The notes beneath the pieces were generated by a model. It was not told the DNA's origin. It made no database searches and saw only the letters and a list, made by a program, of their open reading frames with translations. A program made the position numbers and the translations under genes. A stretch of 64,000 nt of DNA, from positions 62,001 to 126,000 of the forward strand of contig DASXMR010000134.1 in NCBI GenBank assembly GCA_036495525.1, written 5' to 3'. Below are positions 16,252-24,757 of the stretch, piece after piece. Numbering within the stretch: position 1 is the first letter of the stretch; the number at the start of each line of letters is the position of its first letter. This DNA is from DASXMR01 sp036495525 (GTDB taxonomy: Bacteria > Actinomycetota > Actinomycetes > Streptosporangiales > Streptosporangiaceae).

Positions 16252-17175
16252 CTACTCCTTGACCGCTCCCTCGCCGGTGCGGACGATGTACTTCTGGAAA
16301 ACGAAGTACACCACCGCGACCGGGATGGTCATCGCCAGCGCGGCGGCCAGCTTGACCGGGAACTGGGCGGCGGCGCCAAGCTGGCCGCTGACCAGCCGGC
16401 CGACCCCCGTGGTGAGCGTGTCAAGCGAGGGGCTCTGCTGCGCGATCAGGATGTCGGGCAGGTCGTTCCACGATCCCTGGAAGGACAGGATGGCCAGCGC
16501 CAGCAGCGCGGGCCTGGCCATCGGCAGCACGATCGACCAGAACGTGCGGAACACGCCAGCGCCGTCGACCCTGGCTGCCTCCTCGATGCTCGGCGGGACG
16601 GACAGGAAGAACTGCCGCATGATGAACACCCCGGCCGCGTCGGTCATCAGCGGGATGATCATGCCGGCGTAGCTGTCGTAGATGCCGAGCTGCCGCAGGA
16701 CGAGGAACTTCGGAATCAGCAGCACGATGCCGGGCACTGCCATCACGGCAACGACGGCGGAGAACAGCGCGCCGCGGCCGCGGAAGCGAAGCCGCGCCAG
16801 CGCGTAGCCCGCCATCGAGTCGAACAGCAGCCGCCCGGCGGTGACGCAGACAGCCACGATCACCGAGTTCGCGGTCCAGCGCAGGAAGTCATCCTGGCCG
16901 AGCTCGGTGAACGCGCTCGTTACCCAGCTGTGCGGGATCGGGTTCAGCGAGTGGCTGACCGCGTCGGTCTCGGTCTTGAACGCGGTACCGATCTCCAGCA
17001 GGAACGGGTAGATGTAAATGACCGCGAAGATCAGCAGGGCGAGATAGCCGCCGGCCCGCAGCCACGGGTTGCCACGGCTGCGCCGCCACGCGCGCTGCCG
17101 CCGCGGCGTCGGCTCGGCTGGGACCGCCGTGGTCGCCCCGGCCGGCTGCGTGGTCGTGTGCGGTATCGCGCTCAT
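16252..17175 (-). CDS. CUT1 sugar ABC transporter permease (MalG-like)
   Basis: This 307-residue inner-membrane permease has six hydrophobic segments starting at about residue 42 and the cytoplasmic EAA loop 'EEAARVDGAGVFRTFWSIVLP'-like segment (198-218), which docks with the ATPase. The C-terminus 'KYIVRTGEGAVKE' is typical of MalG-type subunits. The start is the ATG at 17175 that overlaps the stop of the partner permease (ATGA); the frame is open further upstream but only as a shadow of that gene. The operon order is binding protein, MalF-like, MalG-like. No ATP-binding gene is present, so a shared MsiK-type ATPase elsewhere is likely. Confidence 0.93.
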   Translation of the reverse strand: MSAIPHTTTQPAGATTAVPAEPTPRRQRAWRRSRGNPWLRAGGYLALLIFAVIYIYPFLLEIGTAFKTETDAVSHSLNPIPHSWVTSAFTELGQDDFLRWTANSVIVAVCVTAGRLLFDSMAGYALARLRFRGRGALFSAVVAVMAVPGIVLLIPKFLVLRQLGIYDSYAGMIIPLMTDAAGVFIMRQFFLSVPPSIEEAARVDGAGVFRTFWSIVLPMARPALLALAILSFQGSWNDLPDILIAQQSPSLDTLTTGVGRLVSGQLGAAAQFPVKLAAALAMTIPVAVVYFVFQKYIVRTGEGAVKE

Positions 17176-18317
17176 ATCGTCATGTCCCTGCTGCCGCGCA
17201 CCAGCACCCGCTGGCCGACCGTCAGCACGACGATGATCGCGAACAGGATGAAGGCGATCGCGGCGCCCTGGCCCCACTGCTGATTGCCGAACGATTCCAC
17301 GTACGCCAGGTAGGCGGGTGTCAGCGTGGTCTCGGCCGGGTTGCCCTGGCTGATCAGGTAGATCTGGTCGAACACCTGCCAGGTGCCGATCAGCCCGAGG
17401 GTGAGCACGAGGAAGACCGTGGGGCGCAGCAGCGGCAGCGTGATCCGCCAGAACCTGGTCCAGGCGGACGCGCCGTCGACGATCGCCGCCTCCTCGATCC
17501 CCGCGGAGATGTTGGTCAGCGCGGGCAGGAACAGCAGCATGAAGGTGCCCGAGGTGGTCCACACCGCCAGCGCGATCAGCGCCACCATCGCGATGCTCGG
17601 CCCGGACAGCCAGGCCCACCAGGACTGGCCGAGGAAGCCGTGACTGCCCAGGATGACCGGGGCCTTGGTCACGCCAAGCCCGCTGAGCGCCAGGTGCAGC
17701 AGGCCCCGCGGGTCGTCGAACCAGTTCGGCCCGTGCACGCCGACGTAGCCGAGTGCCGAGTTGACGACGCCCGCCTGGCTGAACAGGAACAGGAACACCA
17801 TCGAGATCGCGACCGAGCTGGTCACGGCAGGGAAGTAGAAGGCGGTACGGAAGAAGCCCCGGCCCGCCAGGTACCTGCGGCTGACCACCACGGCCAGGAA
17901 CAGCGACAGCGCGGTCTGCAGCGGTACCACGAGAATCACGTAGAACAGGTTGTTCGCCAGGCTCTGCGCTAGCTGCTGCTGCGGCAGCCCGCCCTGGGTC
18001 AGCAGCGCCTGGTAGTTGCGCAGGCCGACCGTGGAAACCCCGGCCGAGAACGGGCTGCCGATGCCGTCCCAGTTGCTGATGCTGACCCAGGCGGCGACCC
18101 CGATCGGGATCACCAGGAAGACGATCAGCAAGATCACGGCCGGGGCGCAGAAGAGCCAGCCGGCCGCCGACTCTCGCCGCCGGCCTACCCGGCCCCGCCC
18201 GGCCGAGGGGGTCCGGCGCTGGCCGGGGCGGGACCGGGCATTCTGGTGAGCCGCTGGCAGCCCGGCGGAGGACCCGGGCTGCCCGGCGGCGGCTGGTGTG
18301 GACGCGGACATGCTCAC
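17172..18317 (-). CDS. CUT1 sugar ABC transporter permease (MalF-like)
   Basis: This roughly 381-residue permease has a long Ser/Ala/Arg-rich cytoplasmic N-terminus (about 1-52), then six hydrophobic segments and the EAA loop 'EEAAIVDGASAWTRFWRITL'. It forms the translocation pore with the MalG-like subunit. Two starts are possible: GTG at 18317, which overlaps the binding-protein stop by 4 nt, and ATG two codons later at 18311; coupling favours the GTG. The large periplasmic loop around 'GVHGPNWFDDPRGLLH' is longer than in maltose-type permeases and could contact the binding protein. Confidence 0.92.
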   Translation of the reverse strand: MSMSASTPAAAGQPGSSAGLPAAHQNARSRPGQRRTPSAGRGRVGRRRESAAGWLFCAPAVILLIVFLVIPIGVAAWVSISNWDGIGSPFSAGVSTVGLRNYQALLTQGGLPQQQLAQSLANNLFYVILVVPLQTALSLFLAVVVSRRYLAGRGFFRTAFYFPAVTSSVAISMVFLFLFSQAGVVNSALGYVGVHGPNWFDDPRGLLHLALSGLGVTKAPVILGSHGFLGQSWWAWLSGPSIAMVALIALAVWTTSGTFMLLFLPALTNISAGIEEAAIVDGASAWTRFWRITLPLLRPTVFLVLTLGLIGTWQVFDQIYLISQGNPAETTLTPAYLAYVESFGNQQWGQGAAIAFILFAIIVVLTVGQRVLVRGSRDMTI

Positions 18318-19573
18318 CCGTTCTGCTTGATCACTCCCGTCAGGTCCTTCTGCCCAGTGCTCAGGATCGAGGTCGGGCTGTTCTTGGGCAGCTGGGCGAT
18401 AGCAGAGTCCCACGCGGCGAGGGCCTGGGTGTCACCGGCGAGGGCGACGTCCGGGTGCGCCTGGGACAGAGCCTGCACGTGCACGGCCAGCGCCGGGAAC
18501 GCCTGGGTGAACTGGGACTGCAGCGTGTCGAGCGACGGGATGACGCCGAACGCCTTCGCGAACGCCATCTGCTGCTGGGATGTGGTCAGGAACTTGACGA
18601 AGTCCACGGCGCCGGCCAGGTTCTTCGACGCCTTGGGGATGCCCCAGCAGTTGGTGAACGACAGCGTGGCCTTGGTCCCGCTCGGGCCCGCCGGCAGCGG
18701 CTTGATCTCGTACTTCACGCTCGGCCAGTCGGCCTGCATCGCGCCGACGGCCCAGTTGCCCACGATGGCCATCGCGGCCTTGTTCGTGCCGAGTGCCTCA
18801 CCGCTCCAGCCGGAGCTGAGCTGGGACGGGAACTGCATCGTGCGCTGGCTCATCATGTTCTTGAGGTACGAGAGGGCCGACAGGTCCTGTGAGCTGCTCA
18901 GGTCGACCGCCGTCCCGGTGCTGTTCAGCACCGATCCGCCGTTCTGGTAGAAGAACTCGTCGATGCCCGAGTGGGACTGGTCGAGCACGAGGCCGGCCCG
19001 GCTGCTCGTGGTGAGCTTCTTGGCGACCGAGGCGAGCTGCGACCAGGTGGTCGGCACGTCGGCCGCGGTCAGGCCCGCCTGCTTGAAGTCCTGCGTATTG
19101 ATGTACAGGGCCAGCGTGCTGGCGTCCTTGGGCGCGCAGATGAACTGGCCGTTATAGCTGAAGGCCGCCTTCAGCACGGGGTAGAAGCCGTTCGCGTTCG
19201 GCAGCGTGGACGCGTACGGGTCGAGCACGCCTTCCTTCGCGTAGTTCTGGAAGCTGCCGGGGTCCAGGTAGAACACGTCAGGCGGCGACCCCCCGGCGAA
19301 GCCCTGGGCGAGCTGCTGGGTGAGGTTCGACGCGGCGATGACCTTGACCTTGATCCCGCTTTGCTTGGTGAATGCCGTGGCCGCGGCCTGGACGGCCTTG
19401 GTCTCGGCCGGCCCGCTCGAGCCGAACATCAGCGTCAGCGGGTGAGTGTTGGGCTTGCCGGCTGCGCTGCCTGAGGTGCTGGCCGAGCTGCCCGCTGAGG
19501 AGCAGGCGGTGGCCAGCGCCAGCGCGGCGGCTGCCGCGGCGACGGTGGTGAGCCGGACTCTTTGAGTTCTCAT
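18314..19573 (-). CDS. sugar ABC transporter substrate-binding lipoprotein
   Basis: This 419-residue protein has a signal sequence ending in 'LALATACSSAGS', with Cys24 as probable lipidated residue; the lipobox is acceptable although Thr at -2 is uncommon. The mature part is a family 1 extracellular binding protein, with 'LTLMFGSSGPAETKAVQAAA' at the first strand, 'GSPPDVFYLDPGSF' and 'AAMAIVGNWAVGAM', which form the ligand cleft. It is the first gene of the importer operon. The start lacks an ideally spaced ribosome site (AAGGA lies about 16 nt away), so the exact start is less sure than the gene. The ligand is probably an oligosaccharide of glucose, inferred from the nearby glucosidase. Confidence 0.93.
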   Translation of the reverse strand: MRTQRVRLTTVAAAAAALALATACSSAGSSASTSGSAAGKPNTHPLTLMFGSSGPAETKAVQAAATAFTKQSGIKVKVIAASNLTQQLAQGFAGGSPPDVFYLDPGSFQNYAKEGVLDPYASTLPNANGFYPVLKAAFSYNGQFICAPKDASTLALYINTQDFKQAGLTAADVPTTWSQLASVAKKLTTSSRAGLVLDQSHSGIDEFFYQNGGSVLNSTGTAVDLSSSQDLSALSYLKNMMSQRTMQFPSQLSSGWSGEALGTNKAAMAIVGNWAVGAMQADWPSVKYEIKPLPAGPSGTKATLSFTNCWGIPKASKNLAGAVDFVKFLTTSQQQMAFAKAFGVIPSLDTLQSQFTQAFPALAVHVQALSQAHPDVALAGDTQALAAWDSAIAQLPKNSPTSILSTGQKDLTGVIKQNG

Positions 19574-19669
19574 CCTCTTCTCGGTTCCTTCTCTTGGCCC
19601 CTGGACAGCGGGTGGGGGGTTTGGTCGGGTACCTGTACTCGGAATGGGCGAAGAACGGGTTGCCTGCGG

Positions 19670-20689
19670 TTACCCGGATCGGCGCAGCCGCACGCGCGGC
19701 TCAAGCAGCAGGCGGTCGGGCTCGCGGTCCGGGCTGCCGGCGTCGGCGAGCAGCTTCTGCAGTGCGTCGAGGCAGGCGACAGCCACCTCATCGAGCGGCT
19801 GCGCCACGCTGGTCAGTCCGATCACTGTCGCGGCCGGGGTGTCGTCAAAGCCGATCACGGCAGCGTCGGCGCCGGGCTGAAGGCCGCGGGATGTCAGCTC
19901 CGTCCACGCGCCGAGCGCGACGGTGTCGCTGACGCAGACGAACGCGGTGGGCGGGCTGGCCGAGTCGAGCAGCGCCGAGCAGGCCGCCCGGCCGCTGACC
20001 ATCTCGTCCTCCATCCGGCGCAGCAGCCCGGAGGTCGCAAGTCCGGCCGCGCGGCAGGCCTGCCGCCAGCCGGCCACCCGGTCGTCGCCGACACCTGAGC
20101 CGGCCGGCCAGCCGAGAAACGCGATCCGCCGGTGCCCGGCGGCGATCAGATGGCTGGTCGCCGCGCTGGTGCCGCAGGCCCCGTCGACGTCTACCCAGGA
20201 GTGGCTGGCCTGGCTGCCCCACGGGCGGCCGAAAGTGACGAACGGCGTCTGCTGCTCGGTCAGCCAGGACGTCCGCTCGTCGCCGGTGTGCGTGCCGGTG
20301 AGCACGAACGCGTCGAGGTGGTAGTCGTGCAGCAGCTCGTCGTAAGTGCTGATCTCGGCCTGGTCGTCGCCGGCCGGGAAGAGCAGGATCCGGTAGCCGC
20401 GCTCCTGCGCCCGGCCGGTGAGCGCGTGCAGGAACGCGTCGAGCAGGGCGCTGTTGCCGCCCGGTGCCGGGATGCCGGCCGCGATCAGCTGGGAGCGCCT
20501 GGTGCGCATCGTCTGCGCGGCCTTCATCGGCCGGTATCCGGTCTGCGCGATGATGTCCTGCACGCGCCGCCTGGTCTCCTCGCGCACCAGGTGCGGCGAG
20601 TTGAGCACGTTCGAGACTGTCTGCCGGGAGACGTGAGCGAGCGCGGCGATGCTGTTCAGCGTCGCCCGCGGGCCTGGGGCAGGCGCCAC
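19670..20689 (-). CDS. LacI-family transcriptional repressor
   Basis: This 339-residue regulator has the LacI helix-turn-helix at about 10-30 ('TLNSIAALAHVSRQTVSNVL'), the hinge region near 'GYRPMKAAQTMRTRRS' and a periplasmic-binding-protein-like sugar domain ending at about 330 ('FDDTPAATVIGLTSVAQPLD'). The start is GTG at 20689 with GAGGAG 9 nt upstream. It lies upstream of the importer operon on the same strand and divergent from the glucosidase gene. The shared intergenic region holds three overlapping operator-like palindromes, so it probably represses both its own unit and the glucosidase until sugar binds. Confidence 0.94.
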   Translation of the reverse strand: MAPAPGPRATLNSIAALAHVSRQTVSNVLNSPHLVREETRRRVQDIIAQTGYRPMKAAQTMRTRRSQLIAAGIPAPGGNSALLDAFLHALTGRAQERGYRILLFPAGDDQAEISTYDELLHDYHLDAFVLTGTHTGDERTSWLTEQQTPFVTFGRPWGSQASHSWVDVDGACGTSAATSHLIAAGHRRIAFLGWPAGSGVGDDRVAGWRQACRAAGLATSGLLRRMEDEMVSGRAACSALLDSASPPTAFVCVSDTVALGAWTELTSRGLQPGADAAVIGFDDTPAATVIGLTSVAQPLDEVAVACLDALQKLLADAGSPDREPDRLLLEPRVRLRRSG

Positions 20690-20754
20690 AGTGCATCACT
20701 CCTCGCCCGGCGGGCGGCAGACCGCCACCGTTCGCGAATGTCGGTTCCGCGTGC

Positions 20755-20794
20755 TTTGATCGATCCATATGAACGATCCATTTGATCGATCAAA
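20755..20794. promoter_or_regulatory. cluster of three LacI-type operators
   Basis: The perfect 14-bp palindrome TTTGATCGATCAAA lies at 20781-20794. A near copy, TTTGATCGATCCAT, lies at 20755-20768, and ATGAACGATCCAT lies between them at 20769-20781. All three have the central CG expected of LacI-family sites. They sit between the divergent lacI and glucosidase genes. Confidence 0.7.
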
Positions 20795-20876
20795 ATTAAT
20801 GTAATGTTGTTCCTAACGGTCCGTTCTGTCAAGTGCCCGCTCGCCGGCAAGCCGGCCGGGCCGGAATGAGGGGTAG

Positions 20877-22916
20877 ATGCCCGGCCAGCCGTTCCTGCAC
20901 GATCTCGTCACCGTGCTCAGCGCGCCGACCGTGGCGCTGAGCGAGCCGGACGGGCAGATCAGGACAGGTGGCGCGCAGGGGCTGCTGCACGCTGACATGC
21001 GCGTCCTGTCACGGGCTGAGCTGCGGCTCGGCGGCGCTGAGCTTGAGCCCATCGGCGGCTCGCTGCGCGGTGCGCACGCGGCGGTCTTCAGTTCGGTGCC
21101 GCGTCAGCTCGGTGACGACTCCTCGGGTCCTGTGGTCCGGGTCGACCGGGCGCGGACGGTAGCGCCTGGCCTGCTCAGCGAGCAGATCACGGTGCACAGC
21201 TACGCCGGCGCCGGGCTGCGCGCCGAGCTGTCCGTGCACTTCGCTGCCGACCTGGCCGGGGTGGCGCTGATCAAGGACGGGCTAGCGGCCGCGCAGGTGC
21301 CGATCCAGGCCACCGGGCCCGAGCTGCGCTGGGGCACTCCCCAGCTGCAGGTCACGCTGAAAGCGCCCGGCGCCGAGCTGGCGGCAGAGCCCGGCGGCGG
21401 CGTGCTGCGCTGGCAGGTCGCCCTGGACGGCCGGGGCTCGGCGGAGTTCGGCTGGCGGCTTTCGGTGCGCGACCAGGGCGCCGTGGTCCGCGCGGCCGGC
21501 GGCGGATCGCCGTGGCGCTCGGCCAGGGCGAGCGCCGATGACCCGCGGCTCGGCAGGCTGCTGGCGCAGTCGCTGGCCGATCTCGGCGCGCTGCGGATGG
21601 CCTCGCAGCGGGCTCCTGAGGACGCCTTCCTTGCTGCTGGAGCGCCGTGGTTCCTGACCATGTTCGGCCGCGACAGCCTGTGGGCCGCGCGGCTGCTGCT
21701 CCCGTTCGGCTGGCAGGCCGCGGCCGGCACGCTGCGCGCGCTGGCCGCTTACCAGGGGCGGCGATCGGACCCGGTGACCGCCGAGGAGCCCGGCAAGATC
21801 CCGCACGAGCTGCGCCGGCCGGGGCGGGCCACGGCCGGGTCGCTGCCGCCGGTCTACTACGGCACCATCGACGCCACCCCGTTGTGGATCTGCCTGCTGC
21901 ACGACGCCTGGCGATTCGGCATGCCAGCCGACCAGGTGCGCGCGCTGCTGCCGGCGCTGCGCGGCGCGCTCGGCTGGATGCGCGAGCACGGCGACGCGGA
22001 CGGCGACGGCTTCCTCGAGTACATCGACTCCAGCGGCCGCGGCCTGGCCAATCAGGGCTGGAAGGACTCCGGCGACTCGGTGCGGTTCGCCAGCGGGCGG
22101 ATCGCCGTGGCGCCGGTCGCGCTGTGCGAGGTGCAGGGGTACGCGTGCGAGGCCGCCAGGCACGGCGCCGACCTGCTCGACGCTCTCGGCGAGCCGGGCG
22201 GCGCGCACTGGCGCGACTGGGCGGACCGGCTGGCCGCCGCGTTCCGCGACGCGTTCTGGGTCGACGACGGCGGCGGCGCCTACCCGGCGCTGGCGCTTGA
22301 CCGCGACAAGCAGCCGGTCGACGCCCTCACCAGCAACATCGGCCACCTGCTCGGCACGGGGCTGCTCAGCCAGGCCGAGGAGGCGCTGGTCGCGGCCAGG
22401 CTGGCCGGGCCGGACCTGGACTCCGGCTTCGGCCTGCGCACCATGTCGGCGGGGGCGGGCGGGTACTCGCCGCTCAGCTATCACTGCGGCACGGTATGGA
22501 GCCACGACACCGCCATCGCGATCCGCGGGCTCGCCGCTGCCGGCCACCCGGACGCGGCCGCGTCACTGGCCGACGGGCTGCTGGAGGCGGCCGCGTGGTT
22601 CGGCTGGCGGCTGCCCGAGCTGTACTCAGGCGACCCGCGAGCCGCCGCGCCGGGCCCGGCGCCGTATCCGGCGGCCTGCCGCCCGCAGGCCTGGGCGGCC
22701 GCTGCGGCTGGCGCGCTGGTGCAGGCCCGCCTCGGGCTGACGATCAGCGTGCCTGACGGCCAGGTCGAGCTCGCGCCGCCGCCCGTGCCGATCGGCGGCG
22801 CCGGGCTGCGAGTGCACGTCGACGGCCTGGTAGCCGGTGAGCACACCTTCAGCGCCGGCGTCGACCAGGCTGGCCAGGGCTATATCCGGGACCTGCGCCT
22901 CCAGCCAGTCCGCTAG
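20877..22916 (+). CDS. amylo-alpha-1,6-glucosidase-like protein (glycogen debranching N-terminal domain)
   Basis: This 679-residue protein has an N-terminal GDE_N_bis-type beta domain (about 1-215, with 'QGLLHADMRVLSRAELRL') and a C-terminal (alpha/alpha)6 glycosidase barrel (about 225-600) with 'PWFLTMFGRDSLWAARLLLP', 'NQGWKDSGDSVRF' and 'YHCGTVWSHDTAIAIRGLA'. The family cleaves alpha-glucosidic branches or related gluco-oligosaccharides. No signal peptide is present, so it acts in the cytoplasm on imported sugar. GAGGGG a few nt before the ATG supports the start. Divergence from lacI and the operators between them tie it to the sugar importer; substrate identity is inferred. Confidence 0.88.
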   Translation: MPGQPFLHDLVTVLSAPTVALSEPDGQIRTGGAQGLLHADMRVLSRAELRLGGAELEPIGGSLRGAHAAVFSSVPRQLGDDSSGPVVRVDRARTVAPGLLSEQITVHSYAGAGLRAELSVHFAADLAGVALIKDGLAAAQVPIQATGPELRWGTPQLQVTLKAPGAELAAEPGGGVLRWQVALDGRGSAEFGWRLSVRDQGAVVRAAGGGSPWRSARASADDPRLGRLLAQSLADLGALRMASQRAPEDAFLAAGAPWFLTMFGRDSLWAARLLLPFGWQAAAGTLRALAAYQGRRSDPVTAEEPGKIPHELRRPGRATAGSLPPVYYGTIDATPLWICLLHDAWRFGMPADQVRALLPALRGALGWMREHGDADGDGFLEYIDSSGRGLANQGWKDSGDSVRFASGRIAVAPVALCEVQGYACEAARHGADLLDALGEPGGAHWRDWADRLAAAFRDAFWVDDGGGAYPALALDRDKQPVDALTSNIGHLLGTGLLSQAEEALVAARLAGPDLDSGFGLRTMSAGAGGYSPLSYHCGTVWSHDTAIAIRGLAAAGHPDAAASLADGLLEAAAWFGWRLPELYSGDPRAAAPGPAPYPAACRPQAWAAAAAGALVQARLGLTISVPDGQVELAPPPVPIGGAGLRVHVDGLVAGEHTFSAGVDQAGQGYIRDLRLQPVR

Positions 22917-23023
22917 CCGTACCCCAAAGCCGCCGTAATCTGGCAGCCGCATTGGCGCAGGCAGCTGACCGGCGGCGGGTGACGGGTCATTTCCCTGGCC
23001 CGGCCCATGAACCGCTGACGTTC

Positions 23024-23287
23024 TCAGTCGCCGTAGTGATAGCGGGCCTGGATGATGATTAGCTCATCGTCGGTCGCGCCATGGACCAGGCGGTGCTCGT
23101 CATCAATCCGCCGGGACCAGAACCCGGAAAGGTTACGGCGCAATGGCTCTGGCTTGCCGGTGCCCTCGAACGGGGTGCGCCTGGCTTCCTCGATCAGCCG
23201 GAGCAGACGGCGAAGCAATTTCTTGTCGGCGGCAGCCCAGTAGGTGAAGTCTTCCCAGCCTTGCGGATGGAAGACGATGTTCCGCAC
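23024..23287 (-). CDS. yoeB: YoeB-type mRNA interferase toxin
   Basis: This 87-residue toxin follows the Escherichia coli YoeB pattern closely: 'TGKPEPLRRNLSGFWSRRID' (43-62) and the C-terminal 'RYHYGD'. The catalytic residues equivalent to E. coli Glu46, Arg65, His83 and Tyr84 are all present as Glu47, Arg66, His84 and Tyr85, so it should be active. It cleaves mRNA at ribosomes stalled by starvation or loss of antitoxin. The start is GTG at 23287, 5 nt after the antitoxin stop. It is the second gene of the TA operon, the normal order. Confidence 0.95.
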   Translation of the reverse strand: MRNIVFHPQGWEDFTYWAAADKKLLRRLLRLIEEARRTPFEGTGKPEPLRRNLSGFWSRRIDDEHRLVHGATDDELIIIQARYHYGD

Positions 23288-23292
23288 CGCGG

Positions 23293-23565
23293 CTAGTCTT
23301 CCTCGGCCATGGTCTCAAGGTCCTCCATGGTCTTGGTGATCAAGTGCCGGCCGAGCCGTGCTTCTTCGGCAGCAGCCATGAGGCGGGCCGCATTGGCTGG
23401 CGAGCGCAGCAGGTAGTCGGTTTCCGCCATGGACTCGTAATCGTCAGCGGCGACCAAGTAGGCCCTGCCGTGGTTGGAGACGATCTCGACGGCCGCCCGG
23501 TCGTCGTTAACTTGCCTGATCAGCGGGAACAACCGCCTGCGCGCCTCGCTCGCCGTGATGGCCAC
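23293..23565 (-). CDS. yefM: YefM/Phd-type antitoxin
   Basis: This 90-residue antitoxin has the N-terminal Phd/YefM DNA-binding fold ('ITASEARRRLFPLIRQVNDD' at 3-22, 'VEIVSNHGRAYLVAADDYES') and an acidic, flexible C-terminus ('MEDLETMAEED') that wraps the toxin. It neutralises the downstream YoeB and autorepresses the operon. The start is GTG at 23565 with GGGGAG about 7 nt upstream. A TGGTACCA-centred repeat lies 30 nt upstream and is the likely operator. The pair sits in the accessory block before the metE-like gene. Confidence 0.93.
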   Translation of the reverse strand: MAITASEARRRLFPLIRQVNDDRAAVEIVSNHGRAYLVAADDYESMAETDYLLRSPANAARLMAAAEEARLGRHLITKTMEDLETMAEED

Positions 23566-23580
23566 CGTAAGCTCCCCACC

Positions 23581-23602
23581 TTGGTACAGCAGTATGGTAC
23601 CA
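23581..23602. promoter_or_regulatory. candidate YefM operator
   Basis: TTGGTACA (23581-23588) and the palindrome TGGTACCA (23595-23602) repeat the core GGTAC with a 12-nt spacing, just upstream of the minus-strand yefM gene. A short plus a long palindrome is the known YefM operator arrangement; the core here is GGTAC rather than the TGTACA of E. coli. Confidence 0.45.
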
Positions 23603-23692
23603 CTCGCGACGTGCGCGAGCGGCTGCGGTGGCCGGGTGGGAGGCTGACGCGGCTGGCGAGACCGGTTGCTGGGAAGAGCGGGCCGCGATCAT

Positions 23693-23698
23693 TAGGCT
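23693..23698 (+). promoter_or_regulatory. -10 element of leaderless metE-like gene
   Basis: TAGGCT lies 6 nt before the GTG at 23705, with no Shine-Dalgarno site. It gives the metE-like/ligA pair its own promoter downstream of the TA module. Confidence 0.5.
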
Positions 23699-23704
23699 CG
23701 TCGG

Positions 23705-24757
23705 GTGAGCTCAGAACGCGGCGAGGCGCCGTACCCGTGGCCTGCGGGCGCCGCGACCGGGGTTGGCTCGATGCCGGGTACCGAGCCGGCTGAGTCGCTG
23801 GCCGTGGTCTTCGGTGAGCTGCCTGACTTGCCGTTCCTGCCGGAGCTGCCGGACCGCGGCCCTGGTGCCGACATGACCGGCCGGGCCGCGGCGATGCTGG
23901 TCGACCTGCCGGTCGAGACCACGCCGCGCGGGTGGAAGCTCGCCACCCGGCCGGGCCGGGCCCAGCGTCGCGCGGCCGACCTGCTGTCGGCTGACCTGGA
24001 CGCGCTGCAAGAGGCCGCCGAGGACTACGCCGGGACGGTCAAGGTGGCCGCGTGCGGGCCGTGGACGCTGGCCGCCACGATCGAGCTGAGCCGAAGCCAG
24101 AACCCGGCCCTCGCCGACGACGGCGCGATAGGCGATCTGACCGCTTCGCTGGCCGAGGGGATCGCCGCGCACGTGGCGCAGCTGCGCGCCCGGCTGCCGA
24201 AAGCCACGGTGCTGCTGCAGCTCGACGAGCCGGCCCTGCCAGCAGTGCTCGCTGGCGACGTGCCGACGGCCAGCGGGCTGAACCTGGTGCGGGCCATCGA
24301 GCCGGGCCCGGCGCGGGACGCGCTGGACGCGGTGCTCGGCGCGTCCGGGGCCTGGCCGGCCGTGCACTGCTGCGCCGCCAGGGTGCCATTTACGCTGCTG
24401 CGCGACGCTGGCGCGGCAGCCGTGGGCTTCGACCCGGCCCGGCTGCGGCGCGGCGAGGAGGACGGCGTAGCCGAGATCGCCGAGGGCGGCGCCGGGCTGC
24501 TGCTCGGCGTGCTGCCCACGGCGAGTCCGTGGCAGCTGTCACCGGCAAGCCTGCCGCCGCCAGCCGACACCGCGGCCGTGGCCATCACCCTGTGGCACCG
24601 GATGGGGCTGGCGCCCGCCAGCCTGCCGGGACAGGTCGTGCTCACCCCGGCTTGCGGGCTGGCCGGCGCCTCGCCGGCCGGCGCCCGCGCGGCGATCGAG
24701 CACTGCCGCGAGGCGGCCGCGATGCTGCCCGAGCTGATCGAGGAGGGAGGGCGGTGA
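23705..24757 (+). CDS. methionine synthase, cobalamin-independent MetE catalytic-domain type
   Basis: This 350-residue protein resembles only the C-terminal catalytic half of MetE (UROD/MetE-like barrel), like the short forms of archaea and many actinomycetes. 'GVGSMPGTEPAESLAVVFGE' (19-38) opens the barrel. Candidate zinc ligands are His221 and Cys223 in 'AVHCCAARV' and Cys317 in 'TPACGLAG'. The lack of the N-terminal half means it may take methyl groups from a donor other than polyglutamyl methyl-THF; the donor is not evident. The start is GTG at 23705 next to a TAGGCT element. Its stop overlaps the ligA start by 4 nt. Confidence 0.85.
   Translation: MSSERGEAPYPWPAGAATGVGSMPGTEPAESLAVVFGELPDLPFLPELPDRGPGADMTGRAAAMLVDLPVETTPRGWKLATRPGRAQRRAADLLSADLDALQEAAEDYAGTVKVAACGPWTLAATIELSRSQNPALADDGAIGDLTASLAEGIAAHVAQLRARLPKATVLLQLDEPALPAVLAGDVPTASGLNLVRAIEPGPARDALDAVLGASGAWPAVHCCAARVPFTLLRDAGAAAVGFDPARLRRGEEDGVAEIAEGGAGLLLGVLPTASPWQLSPASLPPPADTAAVAITLWHRMGLAPASLPGQVVLTPACGLAGASPAGARAAIEHCREAAAMLPELIEEGGR

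Noticed and set aside
24052..24753. Upstream extension of the ligA frame
   Set aside because: It runs inside the metE-like gene in another frame and is Arg/Gly-rich; the GTG at 24754 has a strong ribosome site and 4-nt overlap.
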